NCBI GenBank assembly: GCA_035559295.1
Contig: DATMBL010000212.1
Coordinates: 1 to 16,597 of the forward strand
DNA from: DATMBL01 sp035559295
GTDB taxonomy: Bacteria; Desulfobacterota; Binatia; UBA9968
DNA: 16,597 nt
Reading direction: 5' to 3'
Position 1 is the first letter of the stretch. The number at the start of each line of letters is the position of its first letter. The notes beneath the pieces were generated by a model. It was not told the DNA's origin. It ran no database searches and was given only the letters and a program-made list of their open reading frames with translations. A program made the translations under genes and the position numbers. This document shows positions 6,557 through 12,399 of the stretch, in pieces.

Positions 6557-7603
6557 ATGGAGCAACGAGCCGGAGGAGTCTTCCGTCTCCGGTCTCCCGT
6601 CCCCGGTCAGTGGCTTAGCCAATCCGCAATCCGCAATTCGCAAACCGCAATTCTCGCCGGCGCTTTGCTCTTTGCGCTTTGCTCAATTGCCGAGGCGCAG
6701 CAGGCGAAGAAAGTTCCGCGGATTGGTTATTTGAGGTTCGTTGAAGTTCCAGTCTTGGACGAGGCATTTCGGAAAGGCCTGCGAGAGCTGGGCTACGTCG
6801 AGGGACAAAACATTTTCGTCGAATACCGCTATGCCCAAGGGAACGTTGGGCGCCTGGCCGAATTTGCAGCCGAACTGGTCAATCTCAAGGTCGACGTCAT
6901 CGTGGCGGGTAGCACTCAATCGATCGACGCCGCCAGGCGCGCCACCAAGACGATCCCAATCGTCTTTCCGGTAACCTTCGACCCGGTCGAATCCGGATTC
7001 GTCGCGAGCCTGGCGCGACCCGGTGGCAACCTCACAGGTTTGAGCACGGTCAATCCAGATGCCGCACTAAAGCGTGTCGAGCTGCTCAAGGAGATGATAC
7101 CGCAGCTTTCGCGCTTGGCAGTCCTTAGAAACCCCACGAATTCAGGCTCCCTATTCCCATTGAAAGAAACCGAAGCAGGCGCCAAGCAGTTCGGCCTACG
7201 GCTGCAAATTCTGGAGGCACAGAGTCCCGACGAACTGGAAGGCGCGTTTCGCTTTGCAAGCAAAGAGCATGCAGGTGCCCTGATTGTGATAATTGATACG
7301 CTTTACTTCTCACAGCGGAAACGGATTGGCGATCTCGGAATAAAACATCGGGTGCCGACAATGTTTGATGAGGCTCAGTACGCGGAAGCCGGTGGCCTGA
7401 TTTCTTACGGCGCGAACGTCTCTGATTTGTTCAGACGCTCTGCAATCTATGTGGACAAGATCTTGAAGGGTAGAGCGCCCGCCGATCTCCCGGTCGAGCA
7501 ACCGCAAAAGTTCGAGCTGATAATTAACCTTAAAACGGCCAAGCAGATCGGATTAAACATCCCAGCCAATGTTTTAGCTAGAGCAGATAGAGTGATTCGA
7601 TGA
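6557..7603 (+). CDS. ABC-type substrate-binding protein (ABC_sub_bind family), copy 3
   Basis: A secreted solute-binding protein. Landmarks: FRKGLRELGYVEGQNIFVEY, GRLAEFAAELVNLKVDVIV, DPVESGFVASLARPGGNLTG, KRVELLKEMIPQLSRLAVL, DKILKGRAPADLPVEQPQKF, tail NVLARADRVIR. The signal core FALCSIAEA before QQ follows a heptamer-encoded segment (SAIRNSQTAIL). The frame is open to an ATG at 6467, which forms an ATGA overlap with a fossil V-I-R-stop (6459-6470). The ATG at 6557 gives a more normal leader of about 44 residues, and neither has a convincing Shine-Dalgarno. The gene ends in the same bases as the fossil at 3310-3345. Ligand unknown. Confidence 0.9.
   Translation: MEQRAGGVFRLRSPVPGQWLSQSAIRNSQTAILAGALLFALCSIAEAQQAKKVPRIGYLRFVEVPVLDEAFRKGLRELGYVEGQNIFVEYRYAQGNVGRLAEFAAELVNLKVDVIVAGSTQSIDAARRATKTIPIVFPVTFDPVESGFVASLARPGGNLTGLSTVNPDAALKRVELLKEMIPQLSRLAVLRNPTNSGSLFPLKETEAGAKQFGLRLQILEAQSPDELEGAFRFASKEHAGALIVIIDTLYFSQRKRIGDLGIKHRVPTMFDEAQYAEAGGLISYGANVSDLFRRSAIYVDKILKGRAPADLPVEQPQKFELIINLKTAKQIGLNIPANVLARADRVIR
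6621..6655. repeat. Heptamer short tandem repeat (AATCCGC), 5 units, in SBP leader
   Basis: AATCCGC twice, then AATTCGC, AAACCGC and AATTCTC. In frame it gives SAIRNSQTAIL. The preceding 30 bases (CTTCCGT, CTCCGGT, CTCCCGT, CCCCGGT) keep the same 7-bp phase in another heptamer family. Confidence 0.85.
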
Positions 7604-7609
7604 CGCGGC

Positions 7610-7644
7610 AATCGAAAATCGGCAATCCAAAATCTAAAATCGTG
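7610..7644. repeat. Heptamer short tandem repeat (AATCNAA), 5 units
   Basis: AATCGAA, AATCGGC, AATCCAA, AATCTAA and AATCGTG in unbroken phase, starting 7 nt after the SBP stop and ending 2 nt before the duplicated tail. Confidence 0.85.
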
Positions 7645-7646
7645 AG

Positions 7647-7691
7647 ATTTCGCCGAACGTGCTGGCGAGGCCGGATAGGGTCATCCGGTGA
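7647..7691 (+). pseudogene. Duplicated SBP 3' tail (15 codons)
   Basis: Reads ISPNVLARPDRVIR and TGA, 45 bases with no gene body in front, 43 nt after the complete SBP stop. It matches in length and register the tail at 3407-3451. The A-to-P change (ARPD for ARAD) suggests it is no longer under selection. Confidence 0.8.
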
Positions 7692-7738
7692 GATGCGTTG
7701 CGACTATGGACTCCGATAGCAGCGGAAAATCGCTCCTC

Positions 7739-8041
7739 TTAGAACTGCCGGTTTCGCCAGTAGCCTGGACGCCGCCGGCCGTGAGCAACAGCCAGCACCT
7801 GAATCGTCGTTTCTGTAATTGGATAAATAACCCCATAAGGGAATCGCCGAAGAAGGTACCTTCTCGTGTTATGGAAGTGTACCGGCCATCGCTCTGGAGC
7901 CTTGGCGATTTGAGCGATCGCGTGGTCGAACTCGGCTATAAAGGCATTTGCGGCCGAGATATCGTGCTCGGCATACCACGTGTAGGCCGCTCGGGCCTCG
8001 GCAATGGCCTCAGGATGGAGTTCAACGTTTGGACGAGCCAT
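7739..8041 (-). CDS. ParE/RelE-superfamily toxin
   Basis: A 100-aa protein of the type II TA RelE/ParE superfamily. It has an N-terminal helix EAIAEARAAYTWYAEH, a long second helix AANAFIAEFDHAIAQIAKAP, the family-typical ERWP and a C-terminal sheet RRYLLRRFPYGVIYPITETT followed by IQVLAVAHGRRRPGYWRNR. The -R-[RK]-F-P-[YF]-x-[IV]-x-[YF] pattern and the AVAHGRRRPGYW ending are characteristic. Whether it poisons gyrase (ParE-like) or cuts mRNA (RelE-like) cannot be told from sequence; the form is closer to ParE. Its start lies inside the 3' end of the antitoxin gene (overlap 8022-8041), so the two are translationally coupled. Confidence 0.9.
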   Translation of the reverse strand: MARPNVELHPEAIAEARAAYTWYAEHDISAANAFIAEFDHAIAQIAKAPERWPVHFHNTRRYLLRRFPYGVIYPITETTIQVLAVAHGRRRPGYWRNRQF

Positions 8042-8267
8042 GAGCCCGTCGGAGGATTTGATTACGCGCGACGGACCAGGGAACAGTCTTCACTGCTCCC
8101 TTGTTCAACTCATCAACGCGGCGCGCGATTTCGCGTTCCCATGCCGCTTCCGCGTCCTCATCCACAGACTCGTCAAGGCTTTCAAGCAATTGAGCCGCGA
8201 GGGCTGCACGGGCTTCGGGAGGCAGACGAAGGGCTTCTTCTAAGACCTTTTTGTGATTCGGATTCAT
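8022..8267 (-). CDS. Antitoxin, addiction-module component (TIGR02574-like)
   Basis: The 81-residue partner of the ParE-type toxin. The pattern KKVLEEALRLPPEARAALAA, QLLESLD, then an acidic stretch and AWEREIARRVDELNKGAVKT is the hallmark of the TIGR02574 putative addiction-module family. The C-terminal half (PWSVARNQILRRA) would wrap the toxin. An in-frame ATG at 8276 exists, but the ATG at 8267 (MNPNHKK) fits family starts and sits 7 nt after a TACAAT -10 element, which would give a leaderless mRNA. The module is antisense to the surrounding SBPs. Confidence 0.87.
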   Translation of the reverse strand: MNPNHKKVLEEALRLPPEARAALAAQLLESLDESVDEDAEAAWEREIARRVDELNKGAVKTVPWSVARNQILRRAHGSSKR

Positions 8268-8274
8268 AAGTCGC

Positions 8275-8304
8275 ATTGTATCTCAGTCGCTTTCCTCAAC
8301 ACAA
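8275..8304 (-). promoter_or_regulatory. Sigma-70-type promoter of the ParE-type module, leaderless
   Basis: On the minus strand, TTGTGT (8304-8299) and TACAAT (8280-8275) are 18 bp apart. Seven bases separate the -10 from the ATG at 8267, so transcription would begin at or beside the start codon. No Shine-Dalgarno is present. Confidence 0.55.
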
Positions 8305-8372
8305 GTTCGGCTCGACACGAGATCTTCGGGATCAGTGATGAGATGACACAGCTCGACAGTCGGAACTCAGAT

Positions 8373-8393
8373 GATTTTAGATTTTCGATCCTT
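8373..8393. repeat. Heptamer short tandem repeat (GATTTTN), 3 units
   Basis: GATTTTA, GATTTTC and GATCCTT run into the palindromic element at 8389. Confidence 0.6.
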
Positions 8394-8432
8394 CGGCTCA
8401 GCTCAGCGCCTGTCCTGAGTTTAACGAAGGGA
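8389..8432. repeat. Palindromic element, copy B
   Basis: TCCTTCGGCTCAG faces CTGAG and GAAGGGA, as at 4506-4548. The inner loop differs between copies while the arms are kept. Confidence 0.65.
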
Positions 8433-8477
8433 CCGGTTTTGGATTTTCGATTGTTTTCGGATTGAGCACTTGGCGCT

Positions 8478-9605
8478 ATGCGCTTTGCCCTTTGCTCTCG
8501 ACAGAAAAACGACGGGAGACCGACGACCGGTGACCGGCTCTTTGCTCTTCACCCTTCCCCGTCCCCCGTCTCCGGTCCACGGTCCGTTTTCCGCAAACAA
8601 TCCGCAATCCGCAATTCGAAATTTGCAATTCTCGCAGGCGCTTTGGTCTTAGCGCTTTGCTCACCTCTATGCGCACAGCAGAGGGAAAGAATGAGCCGGA
8701 TCGGCTTCCTGGGTTTCAACGACCCGGCTTCGACAAGGGAATTTATCGATGCGTTTCGGGCGGGGCTTCGCGAACTGGGGTACATAGAAAAAGAGACGAT
8801 TATGGTCGAGTATCGATGGGCTGAGGGAAGACCTGAACGTCTTCCCAAGCTCGCCGCCGAACTTGTAAGTGTACAAGTTGACGCGATTTTCGCCGCTGCC
8901 GCGCCATCGATTCGTGCTGCGAAGAATGCGACGAACACCATCCCGATCGTCTTCGAAATGTTGGCCGATCCCGTGAGCGCGGGATTCGTCAACAGCCTGG
9001 CTCGCCCCGACGGCAATCTCACGGGAATCGCGGGGCTCGGTCCCGAGTTAAGCGGGAAAAGATTGGAACTGCTCAAGGATATTGCCTCGCGGCTCGAATC
9101 GGTGGCTGGGCTCGCGAATCCCGCCAATCCAAATTTCGATTCTGTTTTGAAAGAATCAGAAAGAGCAGCCGCGGCGCTAAAGGTACGCCTCCACCTGCTT
9201 CCAGTCCGAGAGGCTGCGGGCTTAGAGTCGAGTTTCGCGACCATGAACAAAGAACGCGCCGATGCCTTAAGCGTCGTTCCAGATTCGATGTTGTTCGCGC
9301 AACGCAGGGCTATTGTGAACATGACACTGAAGGCGCGCTTACCGGCAGTATATGGGATGTCAGGCATCGCCGAAGTCGGCGGACTCATGGCCTATTCTCC
9401 CAATCAACGAGAGATGTGGCGCCGGGCTGCCACATACGTGGACAAGATCCTGAAAGGGGCAAAGCCTCGAGATCTCCCCATTGAGCAGCCGACCAAGTTC
9501 GAGCTGGTGATTAATTCAAAAACTGCCAAGCAGATCGGCCTGACGATTCCGCCGAACGTGCTGGCGAACGATGCTCCTCCTGCGTTTTCTTCCGTGTCTG
9601 AGTAA
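8478..9605 (+). CDS. ABC-type substrate-binding protein (ABC_sub_bind family), copy 4, altered C-terminus
   Basis: A secreted solute-binding protein. Landmarks: FRAGLRELGYIEKETIMVEY, ERLPKLAAELVSVQVDAIF, NTIPIVFEMLADPVSAGFVN, DGNLTGIAGLGPELSGKRLE, DKILKGAKPRDLPIEQPTKF, TIPPNVLA. The signal core FAILAGALVLALC, with cleavage near LCA before QQ, follows about 50 residues of heptamer-rich leader, so the ATG at 8478 may be upstream of the real start. Unlike every sibling, the end is not ARADRVIR. After VLA the protein reads NDAPPAFSSVSE because an inverted-repeat element (9573-9633) interrupts the tail. The core fold should be intact. Ligand unknown. Confidence 0.9.
   Translation: MRFALCSRQKNDGRPTTGDRLFALHPSPSPVSGPRSVFRKQSAIRNSKFAILAGALVLALCSPLCAQQRERMSRIGFLGFNDPASTREFIDAFRAGLRELGYIEKETIMVEYRWAEGRPERLPKLAAELVSVQVDAIFAAAAPSIRAAKNATNTIPIVFEMLADPVSAGFVNSLARPDGNLTGIAGLGPELSGKRLELLKDIASRLESVAGLANPANPNFDSVLKESERAAAALKVRLHLLPVREAAGLESSFATMNKERADALSVVPDSMLFAQRRAIVNMTLKARLPAVYGMSGIAEVGGLMAYSPNQREMWRRAATYVDKILKGAKPRDLPIEQPTKFELVINSKTAKQIGLTIPPNVLANDAPPAFSSVSE
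8599..8633. repeat. Heptamer short tandem repeat (AATCCGC), 5 units, in SBP leader
   Basis: AATCCGC twice, then AATTCGA, AATTTGC and AATTCTC. In frame it gives SAIRNSKFAIL, nearly the same peptide as in the copies at 4715 and 6621. Confidence 0.85.
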
Positions 9606-9633
9606 TAAAACCGCGAGAGAAAACGCAAGGAGC
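9573..9633. repeat. Inverted-repeat element replacing the 3' end of an SBP gene
   Basis: The left arm 9573-9590 and right arm 9618-9633 pair over 16 bp (GCTCCT, 2-nt bulge, TGCGTTTTCT against AGAAAACGCAAGGAGC), enclosing 27 nt that contain the stop TAA of the SBP. Such a stem could serve as a terminator or mRNA stabiliser, but no T-run follows. It begins where the sibling genes encode ARADRVIR. Confidence 0.7.
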
Positions 9634-9650
9634 AGAGCGCATAGCGTCTG

Positions 9651-10694
9651 ATGCAGCTAAGGAACGGGAAACGCGTGATCAAAAGTAACGTCTTTGCGTT
9701 TACATTTTGCGCTATGCGCCTTGCGCTTGGCTTATCGGGCGCCATGCTCTTTCTTTTTAGCTTGCCCGCCACCGCGCAGCAGGGGTCGAAAATTATGAGG
9801 ATTGGGTTATTGCGGGTGGACGCATCCAACAGCCCGGCAGCAACGGAGGCGATTGCCAGCTTGAAGCAGGGTTTAAGCAAATTGGGATACCTGGAAGGGC
9901 AGAACATTACGTTTGTGGTTCGTTGGGCTGATAACAAATTAGATCGTCTTCCGCTTCTCGCATCGGAGCTGGTCGAGCTGAAACCAGACATCATCGTAAC
10001 GTCAGGGCCGCAAGCGATACGAGCGATGAAGGAGGCAACGAGCACGATTCCGATCGTTATGGGTCGCATGGACGATGTCGTTGAACATGGGCTCGTAAAG
10101 AGCCTTGCCCGGCCCGGTGGAAATATTACCGGACTCTCTTTTCAGACCGGAGAACTCAGCGGCAAATGGCTGGAGCTCGTCAAGGAAGTCGTTCCTAAGC
10201 TTTTTCGTGTCGCTGCTCTGTGGGAAACGAGCAGCACTGCCGGACAGTTACGGACTGCGGAGGAAGCGGCACGACTAAACGGACTACAGCTCGAGGTTAC
10301 AAAAGTTTCTGATCCGGGGGATCTGGCCCGCGCTTTTGATGCGATAAAAAGCCAGCGTGCGGAAGGTCTGGTGCTTTTGGCGTCCCCCATCTTCACAGCG
10401 CAAAGAGCGCGACTCGCCGATTTGGCTCGGAAGCACCGGTTGCCGGCGATTTACTACCACGAGGGCTTTGCGGATGCCGGCGGGCTGCTGGCGTATGGGC
10501 CGAAACAATCTGAGTTCAGTTGGGACCGCGCGGCGGTTTTCGTGGACAAAATCCTGAAGGGGGCCAAGCCGGCGGAGCTTCCGGTAGAGCAACCGACCCA
10601 ACTCGCCTTGGTAATCAATCTCAAGACCGCAAAGCAGATGGGACTAACTATACCGCCGCATGTCTTGGCCAGGGCGGACAGGGTGATTAGATGA
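9651..10694 (+). CDS. ABC-type substrate-binding protein (ABC_sub_bind family), copy 5
   Basis: A secreted solute-binding protein, 347 aa. The signal peptide has basic KRVIK, then the core MRLALGLSGAMLFLFSLP and cleavage after ATA before QQ. The internal ATG at 9714 (MRLALG) would give a classical 22-residue signal and is an equally good start. Landmarks: LKQGLSKLGYLEGQNITFVV, DRLPLLASELVELKPDIIV, STIPIVMGRMDDVVEHGLVK, PGGNITGLSFQTGELSGKWL, DKILKGAKPAELPVEQPTQL, HVLARADRVIR. The core is coded by TTTGCGC, TATGCGC and CTTGCGC heptamers (from about 9708). It lies 46 nt after the previous SBP, so the two may be cotranscribed. It faces mazEF convergently at the 3' side. Confidence 0.92.
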   Translation: MQLRNGKRVIKSNVFAFTFCAMRLALGLSGAMLFLFSLPATAQQGSKIMRIGLLRVDASNSPAATEAIASLKQGLSKLGYLEGQNITFVVRWADNKLDRLPLLASELVELKPDIIVTSGPQAIRAMKEATSTIPIVMGRMDDVVEHGLVKSLARPGGNITGLSFQTGELSGKWLELVKEVVPKLFRVAALWETSSTAGQLRTAEEAARLNGLQLEVTKVSDPGDLARAFDAIKSQRAEGLVLLASPIFTAQRARLADLARKHRLPAIYYHEGFADAGGLLAYGPKQSEFSWDRAAVFVDKILKGAKPAELPVEQPTQLALVINLKTAKQMGLTIPPHVLARADRVIR

Positions 10695-10722
10695 AGGAGC
10701 GGAACTCGTAAGCCGGCGAAAT

Positions 10723-11058
10723 CTAGCCGACCGGCAGGTCCAGCGCATGAGCCAACGCGCGATTGAGTTCCGCCACCTTCGGGGCGGACAGAGTAGAGAC
10801 AAAGTGTGTAAGCTTACGCTTGAACATCAATGTGAGAAAGTCACAGCGGATCGCCGACGTCCGCGGGAGTCCGTCTTCGGGCCCGAGCACAACTTCAGTC
10901 GTGAGCCCAAGAACCTCGCTGTAGATCGGAGCGCAGATCACTGTCGAGACGTCTTCGTGTGCCGCAATGAATGCTCGGGACACAACTATGTAAAAGCCCG
11001 CTTTTCCGCCACGCTCAGAAACGCGCTCGCGCGTGCGATAGATCTCGCCGCGATTCAC
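10723..11058 (-). CDS. mazF: MazF/PemK-family endoribonuclease toxin
   Basis: A 111-aa PemK/MazF-type toxin, a sequence-specific mRNA interferase. The N-terminal NRGEIYRTRE corresponds to the family RGDIWWV. Then come GFYIVVSRAF, STVICAPIYS, a TEVVLGPEDGLPRTSAIRCD block matching the family [TS]-x-V-x-[LV]-x-x-x-x-G-L-x-[KR]-x-S-x-[IV]-x-[CA]-[DN] core, and a C-terminal helix LSAPKVAELNRALAHALDL. It starts with GTG, overlapping the antitoxin stop by 4 nt (GTGA), a strong sign of translational coupling. It is convergent with the SBP ending at 10694, only 28 nt away. Confidence 0.92.
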   Translation of the reverse strand: MNRGEIYRTRERVSERGGKAGFYIVVSRAFIAAHEDVSTVICAPIYSEVLGLTTEVVLGPEDGLPRTSAIRCDFLTLMFKRKLTHFVSTLSAPKVAELNRALAHALDLPVG

Positions 11059-11288
11059 GAACGCGCCTGTTCGGCGATAAGCGCTCGAGCCTCGCGCGCC
11101 AAACGCTTGCGGTTCTTGCGCAATATTTCGCTTTCCCTTCCCTCGACTTCCTTCTTCCTTTCCCGCTGCGCGAATTCCCGGACAGCCGCACGCACCAACG
11201 CCGAGCGGGTTTTACGCGGTTTCCCGGACGCCAACTCATCGAGGAGCTTTAGCGTGCTTTCATCAATAGTTACTGCAATAGTTTTCAT
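11055..11288 (-). CDS. mazE: Ribbon-helix-helix antitoxin (MazE-like)
   Basis: A 77-aa antitoxin partner of MazF. Residues 1-45 (MKTIAVTIDESTLKLLDELA, KTRSALVRAAVREFA) form a ribbon-helix-helix (CopG/MetJ type) DNA-binding domain. The rest is a charged helix (QRERKKEVEGRESEILRKNR) that would neutralise the toxin. The frame is open further upstream, but the ATG at 11288 begins the RHH strand exactly. The -10 element ends 7 nt before it, so the mRNA is probably leaderless. A perfect 18-bp tandem repeat just upstream of the -35 may be its operator, in line with RHH antitoxins that repress their own promoters. Confidence 0.9.
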   Translation of the reverse strand: MKTIAVTIDESTLKLLDELASGKPRKTRSALVRAAVREFAQRERKKEVEGRESEILRKNRKRLAREARALIAEQARS

Positions 11289-11295
11289 ATTGCAA

Positions 11296-11324
11296 ACTAT
11301 AGCTGCAACGTTGGCTGGCGTCAA
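11296..11324 (-). promoter_or_regulatory. Strong sigma-70-type promoter of mazEF
   Basis: On the minus strand, TTGACG (11324-11319, 5 of 6) and TATAGT (11301-11296, 5 of 6) are separated by exactly 17 bp. The ATG follows 7 nt after the -10, predicting a leaderless transcript. Confidence 0.75.
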
Positions 11325-11325
11325 T

Positions 11326-11361
11326 ATTGTCTGTCCCAGCCGGATTGTCTGTCCCAGCCGG
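11326..11361. repeat. Perfect 18-bp tandem duplication upstream of the mazEF promoter
   Basis: ATTGTCTGTCCCAGCCGG occurs twice head to tail with no mismatch, ending 1 bp before the -35 hexamer. Its position suits an operator for the RHH antitoxin or an activator site. Alternatively it is a simple recent slippage duplication within the SBP junction. Confidence 0.85.
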
Positions 11362-11374
11362 GAAAGCGGTTTTA

Positions 11375-11409
11375 CACCCGCAATTCGCAATTTGAAACCC
11401 GCAATTCTA
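11375..11409. repeat. Heptamer short tandem repeat (AATTCGC/AACCCGC), 5 units, in SBP leader
   Basis: CACCCGC, AATTCGC, AATTTGA, AACCCGC and AATTCTA. It contains the TTG start (11392) of the next SBP and codes for the start of its signal peptide. Confidence 0.8.
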
Positions 11410-12363
11410 GTCTCAGCTTTGCTCTTGGCGCTCGGCCCAGTTGCCGAGGCGGAGCAGCCTGTGAAAAAGGTACCTCAGATTGGCGTACTCTCCCCGGCCG
11501 CCCGCCCGCGGCCGGTGGTCGAGGCGCTGCGGCAGGAGCTACGGAACCTGGGCTACCAGGAAGGACAGAACATTAAATTCGAAGAGCGGTACGCCGACTG
11601 GAAAGTGGAGCGGCTCCCGGAACTTGCCGGAGAACTGGTTAAGCTCAAACCGGACGTGATTTTCACACATTCGGTGACAGGGGCGAAGGCGGCAAAGGAG
11701 GCCACCGCGACGATCCCCATTGTCGTCGGCGCGGCCGGCGATCTGGTCCAGGATGGGGTCGTTACCAATCTCACCCGGCCCGGTGGTAATATCACCGGCG
11801 TGACGTTACTGAGCAGCGAACTCGAGGGCAAGCGCCTGGAACTGCTTAAAGAAGCTTCACGGAAACTCTCCCGGATCGCCGTGCTGGTCAATTCCGCAAA
11901 TCCCGCCTGGGAACGCTATCCGAAAATACTCGAACCTGCGGCGCGCGCTCTCGGGATCCGTCTTTATCGCGCTGAAATTGGGGAACCGGCAGCGGTTGAG
12001 ACGATATGGTCAACGCTGCGTGAGAACCAGATAGACGGCGTTCTCGTCGTCAGCGACCCTATATTTCAAACCTATCAGGCTCGGATCGCGAAATTCGCAA
12101 TAAAGTACCAATTGGCGAGTATCTCCGAAGTCCCGGGCTTTGCCGAAAACGGAGGTCTCATTCAATACGGCTTGAGCATCCCTGAAATGGGTCGTCTCGC
12201 CGCCGCTTATGTCGATAAGATACTTAAAGGAGCGAAGGCCGGAGATCTCCCGATCGAACGACCCGCTCGTTTCGAGTTTATCGTCAATCTCAGAACTGCG
12301 AAGGAGTTGGGGTTGAAAATTCCCCCGGAGATGCTCGCACGAGCGGACAAAGTGATCAAGTGA
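11392..12363 (+). CDS. ABC-type substrate-binding protein (ABC_sub_bind family), copy 6
   Basis: A secreted solute-binding protein, 323 aa from a TTG start. The frame is open far upstream, but that part is only antisense to mazEF and lacks any ATG near the signal peptide. TTG at 11392 gives MKPAILVSALLLALGPVAEA followed by EQ, a textbook signal peptide. Landmarks: LRQELRNLGYQEGQNIKFEE, ERLPELAGELVKLKPDVIF, PIVVGAAGDLVQDGVVTNLT, PGGNITGVTLLSSELEGKRL, DKILKGAKAGDLPIERPARF, tail MLARADKVIK. It is followed after 36 nt by the histidine kinase in the same direction, and after that by another SBP. A joint SBP-kinase-SBP operon with a sensory role is plausible. Confidence 0.9.
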   Translation: MKPAILVSALLLALGPVAEAEQPVKKVPQIGVLSPAARPRPVVEALRQELRNLGYQEGQNIKFEERYADWKVERLPELAGELVKLKPDVIFTHSVTGAKAAKEATATIPIVVGAAGDLVQDGVVTNLTRPGGNITGVTLLSSELEGKRLELLKEASRKLSRIAVLVNSANPAWERYPKILEPAARALGIRLYRAEIGEPAAVETIWSTLRENQIDGVLVVSDPIFQTYQARIAKFAIKYQLASISEVPGFAENGGLIQYGLSIPEMGRLAAAYVDKILKGAKAGDLPIERPARFEFIVNLRTAKELGLKIPPEMLARADKVIK

Positions 12364-12399
12364 CCCAATGACAGTTTACTCACAGGTCGCGTAGGAACC

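Larger units (their letters stand above)
8385..8660. repeat. Long direct repeat, copy B (SBP junction block)
   Basis: Second copy of the 4503-4773 block: palindrome, GATTTTC heptamers, the ATG with its RFALC-coding heptamers, the AACGACGGG segment and the AATCCGC array, in the same order with a few indels and substitutions. The gene bodies downstream are clearly more diverged. Confidence 0.85.

Noticed and set aside
8549..9388. 279-aa minus-strand open frame opposite the SBP at 8478
   Set aside because: It is antisense to a clear family member, has Ser/Ala/Arg-rich low-information sequence and no recognisable domain. Similar antisense frames occur opposite the other SBPs and the kinase.
10747..11391. 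Upstream extension of the SBP at 11392, in frame to 10747
   Set aside because: It is antisense to mazF and mazE, carries no SBP homology, and the proper signal peptide begins at the TTG at 11392.
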